Shown: positions 34,125 through 43,389, counted from the stretch's first letter. The stretch: 64,000 bases of DNA from an uncultured Oscillospiraceae bacterium (GCA_934526065.1 CAKSZX010000009.1:1-64000); one strand, 5' to 3'. Translations and numbers: made by a program. Notes: generated by a model from the sequence alone, not told the origin.

Positions 34125-35312
34125 ATGAATACAACAGAACTTAAAAACCGTGCGGCGGAAATAGCTTTGGAAAACGCCAGTCTTTATGAAACAGTAAGCA
34201 GAACGGTTTATGACTTCCACGAACTGGGCAACAACGAATACAAATCAACGGCATATCTCCGTGACAAACTTGAAAAAATCGGATTTAAAGTGCAGCTTCC
34301 CTATGCGGGTATGGATACTGCCATAAGGGCAGAATACGGGGAAGGCCACCCGAAAATCGCATTTATTGCGGAATACGATGCTCTTCCCGGCTACGGCCCG
34401 GACAAAAATCAAAACGGTCACGCTTGCGGACACAACTTTATTGCGGCGAACTGCTTTGGTGCCTGCCACATTTTAAAGCAACTTAAAGACGAAACCGACT
34501 TTGCCGGCACAATAGTTTACCTTGGTGCACCTGCGGAAGAAACAACAGGGGGCAAGGTTGACCTTGTAAAGTTCGGCGCTTTGGAAGATATTGATGCGGC
34601 TATTCAAATTCACATTGACGGCGGCGATGAAACTCATACATGGCCACAGACCCTTGCCATTGACTCCGTTGAATTTACATTTGAAGGCGTTGCCTCCCAT
34701 GCGGCAGGCGCACCGGAAAAGGGTGTAAACGCCCTTGATGCCGCATACCTTACATTTAACGGTATCAACGCTTTAAGACAGCATATCACCCCGGACGCCA
34801 GAATACACGGCATTATCACCGAGGGGGGCTTGGCTGCAAACATCGTGCCTAATCACGCTGTGGCACAGTTCTATGTAAGAGCCGAAAACAGAGCTTATCT
34901 TGACACCCTTACACAAAAAGTAATTAACTGTGCAAGAGGCGCAGAGCTTATGACAGGCGCAAAAATGAGCCTCAGATACTTTGAAAACTCCTTTGACAAT
35001 CTTACAATCAATCAGACTTTGAAAAAGTTTATGGAGGCAAACCTTGTGCTTGCAGGCGAGGACGACAAGTATATTGTAAAGGAAAAACAACCACGGAGCG
35101 GTTCAAGCGACTTGGGCAACATTTCTCAGGTAGTTCCCACTTGCTATGTAAGCCTTGCCGTACACAACCCGGACGGTTCTTCCTGCCACGAGGAGGCATT
35201 TTTGCCTTACTGCGGTGTAGGCGAGCTTGGCACAAAGGCCCTTCACAAAGCTATCCTTGCACAGGCTTACACAGCCATTGATGTTTTTGCAGACCCTGAT
35301 TGCCTTAAATAA
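34125..35312 (+). CDS. M20-family amidohydrolase/dipeptidase (AbgB/PM20D2-like)
   Basis: The 395-residue metallopeptidase has M20 motifs IAFIAEYDALPGYG, NGHACGHNFIAA (metal ligands), APAEETTGGK (catalytic Glu) and IQIHIDGGDE, a dimerisation lid with FEGVASHAAGAPEKGVNALDA, and a closing SSDLGNISQ. The branch resembles p-aminobenzoyl-glutamate hydrolase B and PM20D2, the latter known to split dipeptides ending in Lys, Orn or Arg. Being downstream of a lysine riboswitch and a YfcC permease, it is likely to release lysine from imported conjugates. Substrate is inferred. Confidence 0.9.
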   Translation: MNTTELKNRAAEIALENASLYETVSRTVYDFHELGNNEYKSTAYLRDKLEKIGFKVQLPYAGMDTAIRAEYGEGHPKIAFIAEYDALPGYGPDKNQNGHACGHNFIAANCFGACHILKQLKDETDFAGTIVYLGAPAEETTGGKVDLVKFGALEDIDAAIQIHIDGGDETHTWPQTLAIDSVEFTFEGVASHAAGAPEKGVNALDAAYLTFNGINALRQHITPDARIHGIITEGGLAANIVPNHAVAQFYVRAENRAYLDTLTQKVINCARGAELMTGAKMSLRYFENSFDNLTINQTLKKFMEANLVLAGEDDKYIVKEKQPRSGSSDLGNISQVVPTCYVSLAVHNPDGSSCHEEAFLPYCGVGELGTKALHKAILAQAYTAIDVFADPDCLK

Positions 35313-35360
35313 ATTGTAATATTTGTTATATTTTATCAAAATATAACAAATTGTGTAATA

Positions 35361-35400
35361 AAACAGTCCCTTGTGAGTAATACACAAGGGACTGTTTTTA
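35361..35400. terminator. bidirectional terminator
   Basis: AACAGTCCCTTGTG pairs with CACAAGGGACTGTT, flanked by A and T runs, between convergent genes. Confidence 0.92.
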
Positions 35401-35416
35401 TATTTAAAATATTAAA

Positions 35417-36904
35417 TTAAAAGTAAAGACTGTTTTCCGGTAAAACATCGTTTGATGTTGCACGAACGCCCAGTTTTTTAAGGGTTTGTGCATCACCTGA
35501 GCGAAGCATTACGGAAGAATGTAAATCCGCACCACGGAGTTTGGGCAACTGAGCAAGGGCATATTTTACCATTGGGTTTGTTGTTGATGCAACTGCCAAG
35601 GCAAGCAAAACATCGTCCAATTTAAGGGCGGAAAGTTTTGAGCCCAAAGCATTCCTCTTTAAATCAAGCAAAGGCGCAAGTACCTGTGCGGGAATAAGCA
35701 AAATTTCATCGTTTATATTTGCGTAATATTTAAGAGCGTTTATTGTTGCGGCGCTGGTGGCGCTCATAACATCGCTGGCCTTGCCGGTTATAATTTTGCC
35801 GTCTGTCAGTTCGTAGGCAACACTCTGCTTGCCTGTAAGCTGGGCTTTAAGGTTTGCAGGGGCAACACACGGACGGTCTTTTGCCGGTGTAAGTGAAAGC
35901 TGGCGCATAATGTTTTCAATGCGCTCAACTTGTGCGTGCTGCACTTTGCCCAATTTGTAATCGCAAAGAGCGGTGTAGTACCTGGCAATAATTTCTTGGC
36001 AAGCGGCATATTTGCAGGCATCGTCGTCGATTATAGCGTAACCGGCCATATTTACGCCCATATCCGTAGGGGAACGGTAGAAGTTTTCATCCCCCGTTAT
36101 GCTCTTTAAAATCATCTTAACGATAGGAAAAGCCTCAATATCACGGTTGTAGTTTACGGTTGTTTCTCCGTATGCTTCCAAGTGGAAAGAGTCGATAAGG
36201 TTTACATCCCCAAGGTCTGCCGTAGCGGCCTCATAGGCTAAATTTACAGGGTGTTTGAGAGGAAGGTTCCATATAGGAAATGTCTCAAACTTGGCGTATC
36301 CGGCAAATCTGCCTCTCTTGTGCTCATGGTAAACTTGGGACAAGCAAACCGCCAATTTTCCGCTGCCGGGGCCCGGTGCGGTAACAACAACAAGTGGTTT
36401 TGTAGTCTCTACAAATTCGTTTCTGCCATAGCCCTCATCGCTTACTATTTTATCCACATCACTTGGGTAGTTGGGTATGGGGTAGTGTTTGTAACTTCTT
36501 ATTCCCAAATTATTAAGTCTTGCTATAAAGTTGTCCGCCGCAGGCTGATGGGCGTACCTTGTCAAAACAACACCTGTTGTCTGAATGTCCATGCCCTTAA
36601 ATTCGTCTATAAGACGAAGAATATCCATATCGTAGGATATGCCCAAGTCGGCTCTCACCTTTGTCTTTTCAATATCGTCGGCGGAAATACAGAATATAAT
36701 TTCCGTGTCGCTGCTCAATGCTTTTAGAAGTTTTATTTTTGTGTCCGGCTCAAAACCCGGCAAAACTCTTGACGCATGGAAATCGTCAAATAACTTGCCG
36801 CCGAATTCAAGATACAGCTTGCCGTCAAATCTCTCTATTCTCTCTTTAATTCTCCGCGCTTGTTTTTCAACATAAAGCTCGTTGCTGAAACCTTGTTTAT
36901 ACAT
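35417..36904 (-). CDS. DUF1846 family protein
   Basis: The 495-residue cytosolic protein matches DUF1846 along its length: KQGFSNELYVEKQARRIKERIERF at the start, VLPGFEPDTKIKLLK, VVVTAPGPGSGKLAVCLSQ (a P-loop-like segment near 185) and KHPVNLAYEAATADLGDVNLID. Structures exist for the family, but the reaction is not known to me; a nucleotide-dependent enzyme is likely. The gene is monocistronic. Confidence 0.9.
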   Translation of the reverse strand: MYKQGFSNELYVEKQARRIKERIERFDGKLYLEFGGKLFDDFHASRVLPGFEPDTKIKLLKALSSDTEIIFCISADDIEKTKVRADLGISYDMDILRLIDEFKGMDIQTTGVVLTRYAHQPAADNFIARLNNLGIRSYKHYPIPNYPSDVDKIVSDEGYGRNEFVETTKPLVVVTAPGPGSGKLAVCLSQVYHEHKRGRFAGYAKFETFPIWNLPLKHPVNLAYEAATADLGDVNLIDSFHLEAYGETTVNYNRDIEAFPIVKMILKSITGDENFYRSPTDMGVNMAGYAIIDDDACKYAACQEIIARYYTALCDYKLGKVQHAQVERIENIMRQLSLTPAKDRPCVAPANLKAQLTGKQSVAYELTDGKIITGKASDVMSATSAATINALKYYANINDEILLIPAQVLAPLLDLKRNALGSKLSALKLDDVLLALAVASTTNPMVKYALAQLPKLRGADLHSSVMLRSGDAQTLKKLGVRATSNDVLPENSLYF

Positions 36905-37087
36905 ACCTTTCCCCTCATTCCTTTTTACAAATAAATCTTCAAAATTATATCATTTATCCGGCTTTAAAACAATGACCGACCGTTGAGAATTTTCCCCGCA
37001 AAACCGAGCAGTATTTAGGTAAGTTATACAAAAGGGCGCAGCTGAGAAAAATTTATAAAAATATCCGCAAATTTTCAAAAAAACCTA

Positions 37088-37116
37088 TTGACAAAGTTCA
37101 TAAGTGAGACTAAAAT
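37088..37116 (+). promoter_or_regulatory. promoter of the rubredoxin gene
   Basis: TTGACA and TAAAAT are 17 bases apart. Confidence 0.8.
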
Positions 37117-37152
37117 TCCAATGATAACATTCTTAAAAAGGAGATATGGTAT

Positions 37153-37314
37153 ATGGCTAAATACGGTTGCATTGACTGCGGTTGGATTTATGACGAAGAT
37201 TTCGGCGACGACGATTTGGGTATTGAACCCGGCACATTGTTTGAAGATTTGCCTGACGATTTTGCATGCCCTATGTGCGGTTGTTCGGCGGAAGACTTTG
37301 AGATTGTTGATTGA
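37153..37314 (+). CDS. rubredoxin-like protein
   Basis: A 53-residue gene, preceded by AAGGAG. The protein MAKYGCIDCGWIYDEDFGDDD contains the first iron-binding CxxCGWIYD, and the second CPMCG is near residue 42 (FACPMCGCSAEDFEIVD), the standard four-Cys rubredoxin site. It is a cytosolic one-electron carrier used by anaerobes, often in oxygen and superoxide detoxification. The spacing between Cys pairs (about 30) is normal. No partner oxidoreductase is adjacent. Confidence 0.93.
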   Translation: MAKYGCIDCGWIYDEDFGDDDLGIEPGTLFEDLPDDFACPMCGCSAEDFEIVD

Positions 37315-37331
37315 TTACATCATAAAATAAC

Positions 37332-37357
37332 GGCAGGGCATAAGTCCTGCTTTTTTG
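37332..37357 (+). terminator. terminator of the rubredoxin gene
   Basis: GCAGG/CCTGC stem followed by six T. Confidence 0.8.
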
Positions 37358-37378
37358 CTAATATTTTTGAGGTGATAT

Positions 37379-38716
37379 ATGGAAAAGCCCGGTAAAAGCC
37401 GGATAAAGGCACTTGAAATGCTTAATAACGCAGGTTTTGAAGCCTATCTTGTAGGCGGCAGCGTCCGTGATATTGTCATGGGCAAAGCCCCCGGTGACAC
37501 AGATATAACCACAAACGCTTTGCCACGGCAGACGGAAAAGGTGTTCCGAAATTTTAAAGTTGTCAAAACGGGATTAAAGCACGGCACAGTTACGGTTTTT
37601 ATTGATGGAGAGCCGGCAGAGATAACCACATATCGCACCGAGGGTAAGTACACCGATTTAAGGCATCCGGACAATGTGGCTTTTACCCCCAATTTAAGCC
37701 TTGATTTACGGCGCCGAGATTTTACCGTAAATGCCCTTTGTATGGACAAAAACGGCGATATAGTCGATTTACACGGGGGTATGGCCGACATTGATAAAAG
37801 AATTATAAGATGCGTAGGTGACCCGGAGAAAAGATTTGCCGAAGACCCATTGCGCATTTTAAGAGCTGTCAGATTTCGGTCGACTCTGGGCTTTGAAATA
37901 GAAGAAAACACCTGCACAGCCGCCGAAAACAAGGCGTATTTGATTGAAAAAATATCTCGGGAGAGAGTATATTCCGAATTTAAAAAGGCTGTTGTGGGGG
38001 CTTATTTTCCGGCTGTGTTGGAAGAATATCGGAATATTTTGGATGTGTGTCTGCCGAGGGTTCTTGCCATGAAAGGTTTTGACCAGAAAAATCAACACCA
38101 TATTTATGATGTTTTGACCCACACATCAAAGGTAATTGAAAATGTACCGCCTGTCTACCCTTTAAAGGCGGCGGCACTGTTCCACGATATAGGCAAGCCG
38201 AAAACCTTTACGGTTGACGAAAACGGCACGGGACATTTTTACGGCCACAATAAAGTAAGTGCCCGGATGACAAATGAAATTTTAACAAAATTAAAAGCGC
38301 CGGGTGAGGAAAAAGAACTTATATCTCACTTGGTGCTGTACCATGACACGGCTATTGAGCCCACGGAAAAGGGGGTCAGAAGGGCTTTGAACAAACACGG
38401 TGAAACTGTATTGAGAATGTTGCTGCGGCTTAAAAGACGGGATAATTTGGGGCAAAATTATCGGGTTTACAATCACAGCCGATACTATGACGAAATAGAG
38501 CAACTTATAGACCGGCAAATTGCAAAAGAAGCCTGTTTCAGCCTCAGACAGCTTGCGGTAAACGGCAGAAACTTGCAGGAAATAGGCGTAAAGCCATCAC
38601 CCTTTACAGGGGAGATTTTAAACACATTGCTCCAAAAGGTGATAGACGGCGAATTGCCAAACGATAAGCAATCGCTTTTAGAATTTGCCAAAACAATGAT
38701 AAAACAGAAAAAATAA
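37379..38716 (+). CDS. cca: CCA-adding tRNA nucleotidyltransferase
   Basis: The 445-residue class II enzyme builds or repairs the tRNA 3' CCA end. The head has YLVGGSVRDIVMGKAPGDTDI (nucleotidyltransferase GGxVRD and DxD), the neck RRRDFTVNALCMD, ERF.EDPLRILRAVRF and then an HD domain (AAALFHDIGKPKTF, about residue 263, and LVLYHD), as in bifunctional CCA/HD proteins. AGGTGATAT precedes the ATG. A terminator hairpin (CCCCCGAAAA/TTCGGGGGG) follows the stop. Confidence 0.95.
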   Translation: MEKPGKSRIKALEMLNNAGFEAYLVGGSVRDIVMGKAPGDTDITTNALPRQTEKVFRNFKVVKTGLKHGTVTVFIDGEPAEITTYRTEGKYTDLRHPDNVAFTPNLSLDLRRRDFTVNALCMDKNGDIVDLHGGMADIDKRIIRCVGDPEKRFAEDPLRILRAVRFRSTLGFEIEENTCTAAENKAYLIEKISRERVYSEFKKAVVGAYFPAVLEEYRNILDVCLPRVLAMKGFDQKNQHHIYDVLTHTSKVIENVPPVYPLKAAALFHDIGKPKTFTVDENGTGHFYGHNKVSARMTNEILTKLKAPGEEKELISHLVLYHDTAIEPTEKGVRRALNKHGETVLRMLLRLKRRDNLGQNYRVYNHSRYYDEIEQLIDRQIAKEACFSLRQLAVNGRNLQEIGVKPSPFTGEILNTLLQKVIDGELPNDKQSLLEFAKTMIKQKK

Positions 38717-38718
38717 AC

Positions 38719-38739
38719 CCCCGAAAAATTTTCGGGGGG
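38719..38739. terminator. bidirectional terminator
   Basis: CCCCCGAAA pairs with TTTCGGGGG between the convergent cca and XRE genes. Confidence 0.8.
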
Positions 38740-38743
38740 CAAA

Positions 38744-38962
38744 TTATAAAATCCAGTCGTTGTCATTGGGGATATATTCCATTATATCGCCTACATCGCA
38801 GTTTAAAATTCGGCACAAATCGTTTATTGTGGTGGTTGTAACGGGTTTGTTTTTTCTGAGTTTATCAATAGTTGAAGAGGATATGTTATGTTTTTTGATA
38901 AGGGTGTAAGTGCTTTCACTTGATGCTTTCAGCGTTCGCCAAAAATTATCGTAAACAATCAT
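38744..38962 (-). CDS. small XRE-family (Cro/CI) transcription regulator
   Basis: The 72-residue protein is a single helix-turn-helix domain: TYTLIKKHNISSSTIDKLRKNKPVTTTTINDLCRILNCDVGDIMEYIP, of the YozG-like type with the typical GDIMEY ending. It is a soluble DNA-binding regulator without a ligand domain. GGAGG precedes the ATG. It is divergent from a 53-codon gene whose promoter holds a dyad, its likely operator. Confidence 0.9.
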   Translation of the reverse strand: MIVYDNFWRTLKASSESTYTLIKKHNISSSTIDKLRKNKPVTTTTINDLCRILNCDVGDIMEYIPNDNDWIL

Positions 38963-39012
38963 AAAAAACCTCCTCTAAATTATTTTTTACATAATAGAGT
39001 ATGGTCTTGTTG

Positions 39013-39041
39013 TTGACAATAGTCGTAATAAAGACTATAAT
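39013..39041 (+). promoter_or_regulatory. promoter with a dyad in the spacer
   Basis: TTGACA and TATAAT are 17 bases apart. The spacer holds TAGTC-GTAATAAA-GACTA (39020-39037), a likely operator for the divergent XRE regulator. Confidence 0.8.
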
Positions 39042-39070
39042 TTTATAAAAGTTATAAAGGCGGTGATTTT

Positions 39071-39232
39071 ACGGAAAATAAAAATACCGATAGAGAATAC
39101 CTTACAAGATTGGAAAAATTAAAGGAACAATCGCCCCAAGAGCAAAAAGAGCTTTTGGAAAAAGGCGAAATTACCCGATTGCAGTACGAAGTAAACAGGC
39201 GGATTAACATCAATATACCAAAAGACAAATAA
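39071..39232 (+). CDS. 53-residue charged protein with apparent ACG start
   Basis: Behind the strong promoter at 39013 and an AAAGGCGGTGA ribosome site, the coding-looking frame is TENKNTDREYLTRLEKLKEQ, then a helical QKELLEKGEITRLQYEVNRRININIPKDK to the stop. The only codon at the right distance is ACG 39071; no in-frame ATG, GTG or TTG exists upstream. A GTG in another frame gives 19 codons only. Either a rare ACG start is used, an ATG was lost, or the sequence has an error. The LLEKGEITRLQYE segment resembles short regulatory tails such as SHOCT, but function is unknown. Confidence 0.5.
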   Translation, partial: TENKNTDREYLTRLEKLKEQSPQEQKELLEKGEITRLQYEVNRRININIPKDK

Positions 39233-39245
39233 ATATAAGCGTTAA

Positions 39246-39279
39246 AAAAACGAACCCTTTTTGGGGGTTCGTTTCTTTT
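39246..39279. terminator. bidirectional terminator
   Basis: AAACGAACCC pairs with GGGTTCGTTT and ends the ABC exporter operon on the minus strand. Confidence 0.85.
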
Positions 39280-39288
39280 GTATATAAC

Positions 39289-41211
39289 TTAATCCAGTTC
39301 AAGTTTGCCGGTGTAAAGCTGATAATATTTACCCTGCTGCCGGATAAGGTCTTCGTGGTCGCCACGCTCGATAATTCTGCCCAATTCCAAAACCATAATG
39401 GCGTTGCTGTTGCGAACGGTGGAAAGCCTGTGGGCGATAACAAATACCGTTCTGCCGTACATAAGGGCGTCCATAGCGCTTTGAATAATGCTTTCGGTTC
39501 TTGTGTCGATACTGCTTGTGGCCTCGTCCAGAATAAGAACCGGTGGGTTTGCAACCGCCGCACGGGCGATGGACAAAAGCTGTCTTTGTCCCTGTGAAAG
39601 GCTTGCGCCGTCTGCGGTAAGCTGTGTGTCATAGCCGTCGGGCAGGTGCTTGATAAAGCTGTCTGCGTTGGCTATCATAGCCGCCGCTTTAACTTCTTCG
39701 TCTGTGGCGTTAAGGTTGCCGTAACGGATATTTTCCATGATTGTGCCTGTAAACAGGTGAGTATCCTGCAAAACAATGCCCAAAGAACGGCGCAAATCCG
39801 CTTTTTTAATATTCTTTACATCAATGCCGTCATAGGTGATAGAACCTTTTTGAACATCGTAAAAACGGTTGATAAGATTTGTAATTGTTGTCTTGCCTGC
39901 GCCGGTAGAACCTACAAAGGCAATTTTTTGACCCGGTTTTGCGTAAAGGTTAATATCGTGAAGAACAATTTTTTCATCGGTGTAGCCGAAATCAACATCG
40001 TGGAACTTAACATCGCCTTTCAGTTCAACATAGTTGATATTGCCCTTTTCGTCAGGTACACGCCATGCCCAACGGTTTGTATCTGCCTGTGTTTCAACAA
40101 TGGCGCCGTCTTTAACATCTATTTTTGCAAGGGTTATGTTGCCGTCGTCAACTTCCGGTTTTTGATCAAGAATATCAAATATTCTTCCTGCGCCGGCCAA
40201 AGCCATTACAATGGTGTTAAATTGCTGTGTAACCTGGCTGATAGGCATATTGAAACTGCGCACAAGCTGCAAGAAAGAGGCTATTGTACCTACCGTTATA
40301 TTGCCCATACCGCTGATAGCCATAACACTGCCTACAATGGCGGTAACCGAAAAGTTAAGGTGACCCAAGTTGCCGGAAATAGGCCCCATGATATTTGCAA
40401 AACCGTTGGCTTTGCGCATACTTTCGTAAAGAGTTTCGTTAAAGGCGTCAAATTCTTCTCTTGCCTTTTCTTCGTGTGTAAACACTTTAACAACCTTTTG
40501 GCCGTCCATCATTTCTTCAATGTAACCGTTTAACCGGCCAAGGTTTTTTTGCTGTTTTACAAAGTATTTGCCGGATGCGCCGCCAACCTTTTTGGACAGT
40601 GTAAGCATAAGGGCAACTATTACAAGGGCGATTATCGTAAGTTGCCAGGAGAGAATAAGCATTGAAACAAGTACCGAAACTATGGTAACTGTTGAGTTCA
40701 AAAGTTGCGGCACCGTCTGGCTGATCATCTGACGGAGGGTATCCACATCGTTTGTGTAACGGCTCATAAGTTCGCCGTGGGTGTGACTGTCGAAATATTT
40801 GATAGGCAATGTCTGCATGTGGGTAAACATATCGTCTCTCATGCGCTTCAATGTGCCCTGAGTGATAAACATCATAAGGTAGTTGTACAAGAAGTTTGCA
40901 AAAATACCCAATGCATAAATACCTGCCATCTTAAATAAGGCAATTTTCAAGCCGGTATAGTCCGGTGTTTCGCTCTGTAAAAGAGGAGTAATATAGCTGT
41001 CTATAAGGGTTTTAATGAAGAGCGTGCCCCTTACGCCGCATATGGCGGAAACAGCTATGCCAACAACAACAAAGAAAGCCTGAATTTTGTAGTTTTCAAA
41101 TGTGAGTTTTAAAAGGCGTTTAAGATTTTTACCTGTGTTTTCATCGGCCTTTGCCCTTGGCATACCTCTGCCGCCTCTGGGGCCCGGTCCGCCTGCCATT
41201 CTGTTTGCCAT
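39289..41211 (-). CDS. ABC exporter subunit, canonical ATPase site
   Basis: 640 residues: an N-terminal Gly/Arg-rich tail, six transmembrane helices (about 45-340) and a nucleotide-binding domain (about 395-635). Walker A is GSTGAGKTT, the signature is LSQGQRQ, Walker B is VLILDEATS with the catalytic Glu, and the switch His lies in VIAHRLST. With the upstream half-transporter it forms a heterodimeric exporter of the BmrCD/TM287-288 kind. The start overlaps the preceding stop (TAATG). Substrate is unknown; a drug or lipid is likely, given the MarR regulator. Confidence 0.93.
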   Translation of the reverse strand: MANRMAGGPGPRGGRGMPRAKADENTGKNLKRLLKLTFENYKIQAFFVVVGIAVSAICGVRGTLFIKTLIDSYITPLLQSETPDYTGLKIALFKMAGIYALGIFANFLYNYLMMFITQGTLKRMRDDMFTHMQTLPIKYFDSHTHGELMSRYTNDVDTLRQMISQTVPQLLNSTVTIVSVLVSMLILSWQLTIIALVIVALMLTLSKKVGGASGKYFVKQQKNLGRLNGYIEEMMDGQKVVKVFTHEEKAREEFDAFNETLYESMRKANGFANIMGPISGNLGHLNFSVTAIVGSVMAISGMGNITVGTIASFLQLVRSFNMPISQVTQQFNTIVMALAGAGRIFDILDQKPEVDDGNITLAKIDVKDGAIVETQADTNRWAWRVPDEKGNINYVELKGDVKFHDVDFGYTDEKIVLHDINLYAKPGQKIAFVGSTGAGKTTITNLINRFYDVQKGSITYDGIDVKNIKKADLRRSLGIVLQDTHLFTGTIMENIRYGNLNATDEEVKAAAMIANADSFIKHLPDGYDTQLTADGASLSQGQRQLLSIARAAVANPPVLILDEATSSIDTRTESIIQSAMDALMYGRTVFVIAHRLSTVRNSNAIMVLELGRIIERGDHEDLIRQQGKYYQLYTGKLELD

Positions 41212-42938
41212 TACTCTTCACTTCCTTTCATCTGAGATGTATAAACTTCTCTGTAAATCTCACTGGATTTTATAAGTTCATCGTGAGTGCCTACATCGGC
41301 AATCTTACCGTTGTCCATTACAACAATCATATCCGCATCCTGTACCGATGAAATACGCTGTGCAATGATGATCTTTGTGGTTCCCGGAATTTCCTCTTTG
41401 AAAGCCTTTCTGATCTGTGCGTCTGTGGCTGTATCAACCGCACTTGTGGAGTCGTCCAAGATAAGCACTTTCGGTTTTTTAAGCAAGGCCCTTGCGATAC
41501 AAAGACGCTGTTTTTGACCGCCGGAAACGTTTGTACCGCCCTGTTCGATGTATGTGTCATACTTATCCGGGAACTGGTTGATAAATCCGTCTGCCCGGGC
41601 AAGTTTACATACTCGCACAAGTTCTTCGTCGTCGGCGTTTTCATTGCCCCAGCGAAGGTTTTCCTTAATTGTGCCGGAGAACAAAACATTCTTCTGCAAA
41701 ACAACGGAAACTTCGCCTCTCAATGTATCCAAATCGTAATCTCTTACATCTACGCCGCCTACGGAAACGCTGCCTTCGGTTACATCATAAAGTCTTGGGA
41801 TAAGGTTTACAAGGCTTGTTTTTGATGAACCGGTGCCGCCTATAATACCAACCGTTGCGCCGCTTGGAACAGAGAGATTTATGTTTTCAAGAACAAGTTT
41901 GTCTTTGTCCTTTGAATAGCTGAAAGAAGCATTTTTAAATTCAATGCTGCCGTCCTTAACCTCTTTAACAGGGTTTTCCTTGTTTTTAAGGTCAACTTCT
42001 TCTTCCAAAACTTCCAAAATACGGTCGCCGCTGGTCTTGGCCATGGACATCATAACAACGGACATTGAAATCATCATAAGTGATGACAAAATCTGCATTA
42101 CATAGGTGAACATACTCATAAGTTCGCCTGTTGTCATAGAATCGGAAACAATCAGGTGAGCTCCCAGCCATGAGATAGCCAGCATAACCGAGTAAACCGC
42201 CGTTGACATAAGGGGGCTTACAAGAATTGTGTTCTTTTCCGCCCGAATTGAGTTGTTGTACAAATCGCCGGAGGCGTCCTTAAACTTTTCTGTTTCGTAA
42301 TCTTCCCTTACATAGGCTTTAACTGTGCGTATGTTTGTAAGGTTTTCCTGTACAACACGGTTTACAACATCGTATTTTTTAAACATCTGTCTGAATTTCG
42401 GCATTGCTTTTGTCATAACAAAAATCAAAGCAACTGCCAAAACAGGGATTACCGCAAAGAAAATAAGTGATAATCTGGGGCTTATTTTTACCGTCATAAA
42501 TGTGGCGAAAACAAGCATAATAGGCGCTCTTACCAACATTCTTATCATCATGGTAAAGGCCATCTGCACATTGTTTACATCGGTTGTAAGCCTTGTTACA
42601 AGGCTTGAAGTTGAGAATTTGTCTATGTTTGAAAAGGACAAATCCTGCACTTTGTAAAACAGCGCCTGTCTTAAATTTTTGGCAAAGCCGGCGCCGGCTT
42701 TGGCGGCGTTTAAGCCCGAACCTACGCCGAAACAAAGTGACATGACAGCCATTAAAATCATAATCAAGCCGATTTTGGTAACATAGCCTATATCGCCGCC
42801 GGGCAATCCTATATCTATGATTTTGGACATTTGTCTCGGAATTACAACTTCCATTACAACTTCCATCATTACCATAATCGAGGTGAGTACAGCGGCTGTC
42901 TTATACTCTTTAACATAAGCAGAGAGCTTTTTAATCAT
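41211..42938 (-). CDS. ABC exporter subunit, degenerate ATPase site
   Basis: 575 residues with six transmembrane helices (about 15-320) and an ATPase domain (about 335-570). Walker A reads GGTGSSKTS, with Ser in place of the usual Gly before Lys. The signature is VSGGQKQ, and Walker B ends LILDDSTS with Asp in place of the catalytic Glu, as in the non-catalytic half of heterodimeric exporters. The switch position reads IIAQRISS (Gln for His). Its start overlaps the marR stop by eight bases. Paired with the 39289-41211 subunit. Confidence 0.93.
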   Translation of the reverse strand: MIKKLSAYVKEYKTAAVLTSIMVMMEVVMEVVIPRQMSKIIDIGLPGGDIGYVTKIGLIMILMAVMSLCFGVGSGLNAAKAGAGFAKNLRQALFYKVQDLSFSNIDKFSTSSLVTRLTTDVNNVQMAFTMMIRMLVRAPIMLVFATFMTVKISPRLSLIFFAVIPVLAVALIFVMTKAMPKFRQMFKKYDVVNRVVQENLTNIRTVKAYVREDYETEKFKDASGDLYNNSIRAEKNTILVSPLMSTAVYSVMLAISWLGAHLIVSDSMTTGELMSMFTYVMQILSSLMMISMSVVMMSMAKTSGDRILEVLEEEVDLKNKENPVKEVKDGSIEFKNASFSYSKDKDKLVLENINLSVPSGATVGIIGGTGSSKTSLVNLIPRLYDVTEGSVSVGGVDVRDYDLDTLRGEVSVVLQKNVLFSGTIKENLRWGNENADDEELVRVCKLARADGFINQFPDKYDTYIEQGGTNVSGGQKQRLCIARALLKKPKVLILDDSTSAVDTATDAQIRKAFKEEIPGTTKIIIAQRISSVQDADMIVVMDNGKIADVGTHDELIKSSEIYREVYTSQMKGSEE

Positions 42939-43389
42939 TGTTTACACCTCTTGTTTTTTTAATATTTTCTTCTATTTTTTGCAGTGTTTTCTGCAAATTT
43001 TCTATTTCGTCCGAAGTCAAACCCCGTGCAATGGCACTTTCGTACTTTTGAACGGCTTTCCAGTGCATTTTGCACACATTTTCCGCTTTTTCGGTCAAAA
43101 CGATTTGCTTTAAGCGCCTGTCACTTTCAACGGACTTTCTCAGTATATAGCCGTTCTTTTCAAGGTTATTCAAAACGCTTGTAACGGAAGAACCCTTTAT
43201 TTTGAACTCGCGTTCGATGTCTTTTTGGAAAATCATTTCGCCATGCAATGAATGTTTTTTCACAAAGCCCAACACCCTCATTTGATATCCGCTTATGTCA
43301 ACACAGTCACCGCCGAAACTGGTATTTATGCCGTGTTTTATGGCGTGGGCGGTATCCAAAATCATCTTGCCGATTTCAATTTTTTCCAT
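42931..43389 (-). CDS. MarR-family transcription regulator
   Basis: The 152-residue winged-helix protein has an N-terminal dimerisation helix, the DNA-binding core MIFQKDIEREFKIKGSSVTSVLNNLEKNGYILRKSVESDRRLKQIVLTEKAE and a C-terminal coiled coil. It is the first gene of a three-gene unit with the ABC exporter and probably represses it until a toxic ligand binds. GGAGG precedes the ATG. A CTAACAGTTAG palindrome lies 30 bases upstream. Confidence 0.92.
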   Translation of the reverse strand: MEKIEIGKMILDTAHAIKHGINTSFGGDCVDISGYQMRVLGFVKKHSLHGEMIFQKDIEREFKIKGSSVTSVLNNLEKNGYILRKSVESDRRLKQIVLTEKAENVCKMHWKAVQKYESAIARGLTSDEIENLQKTLQKIEENIKKTRGVNND

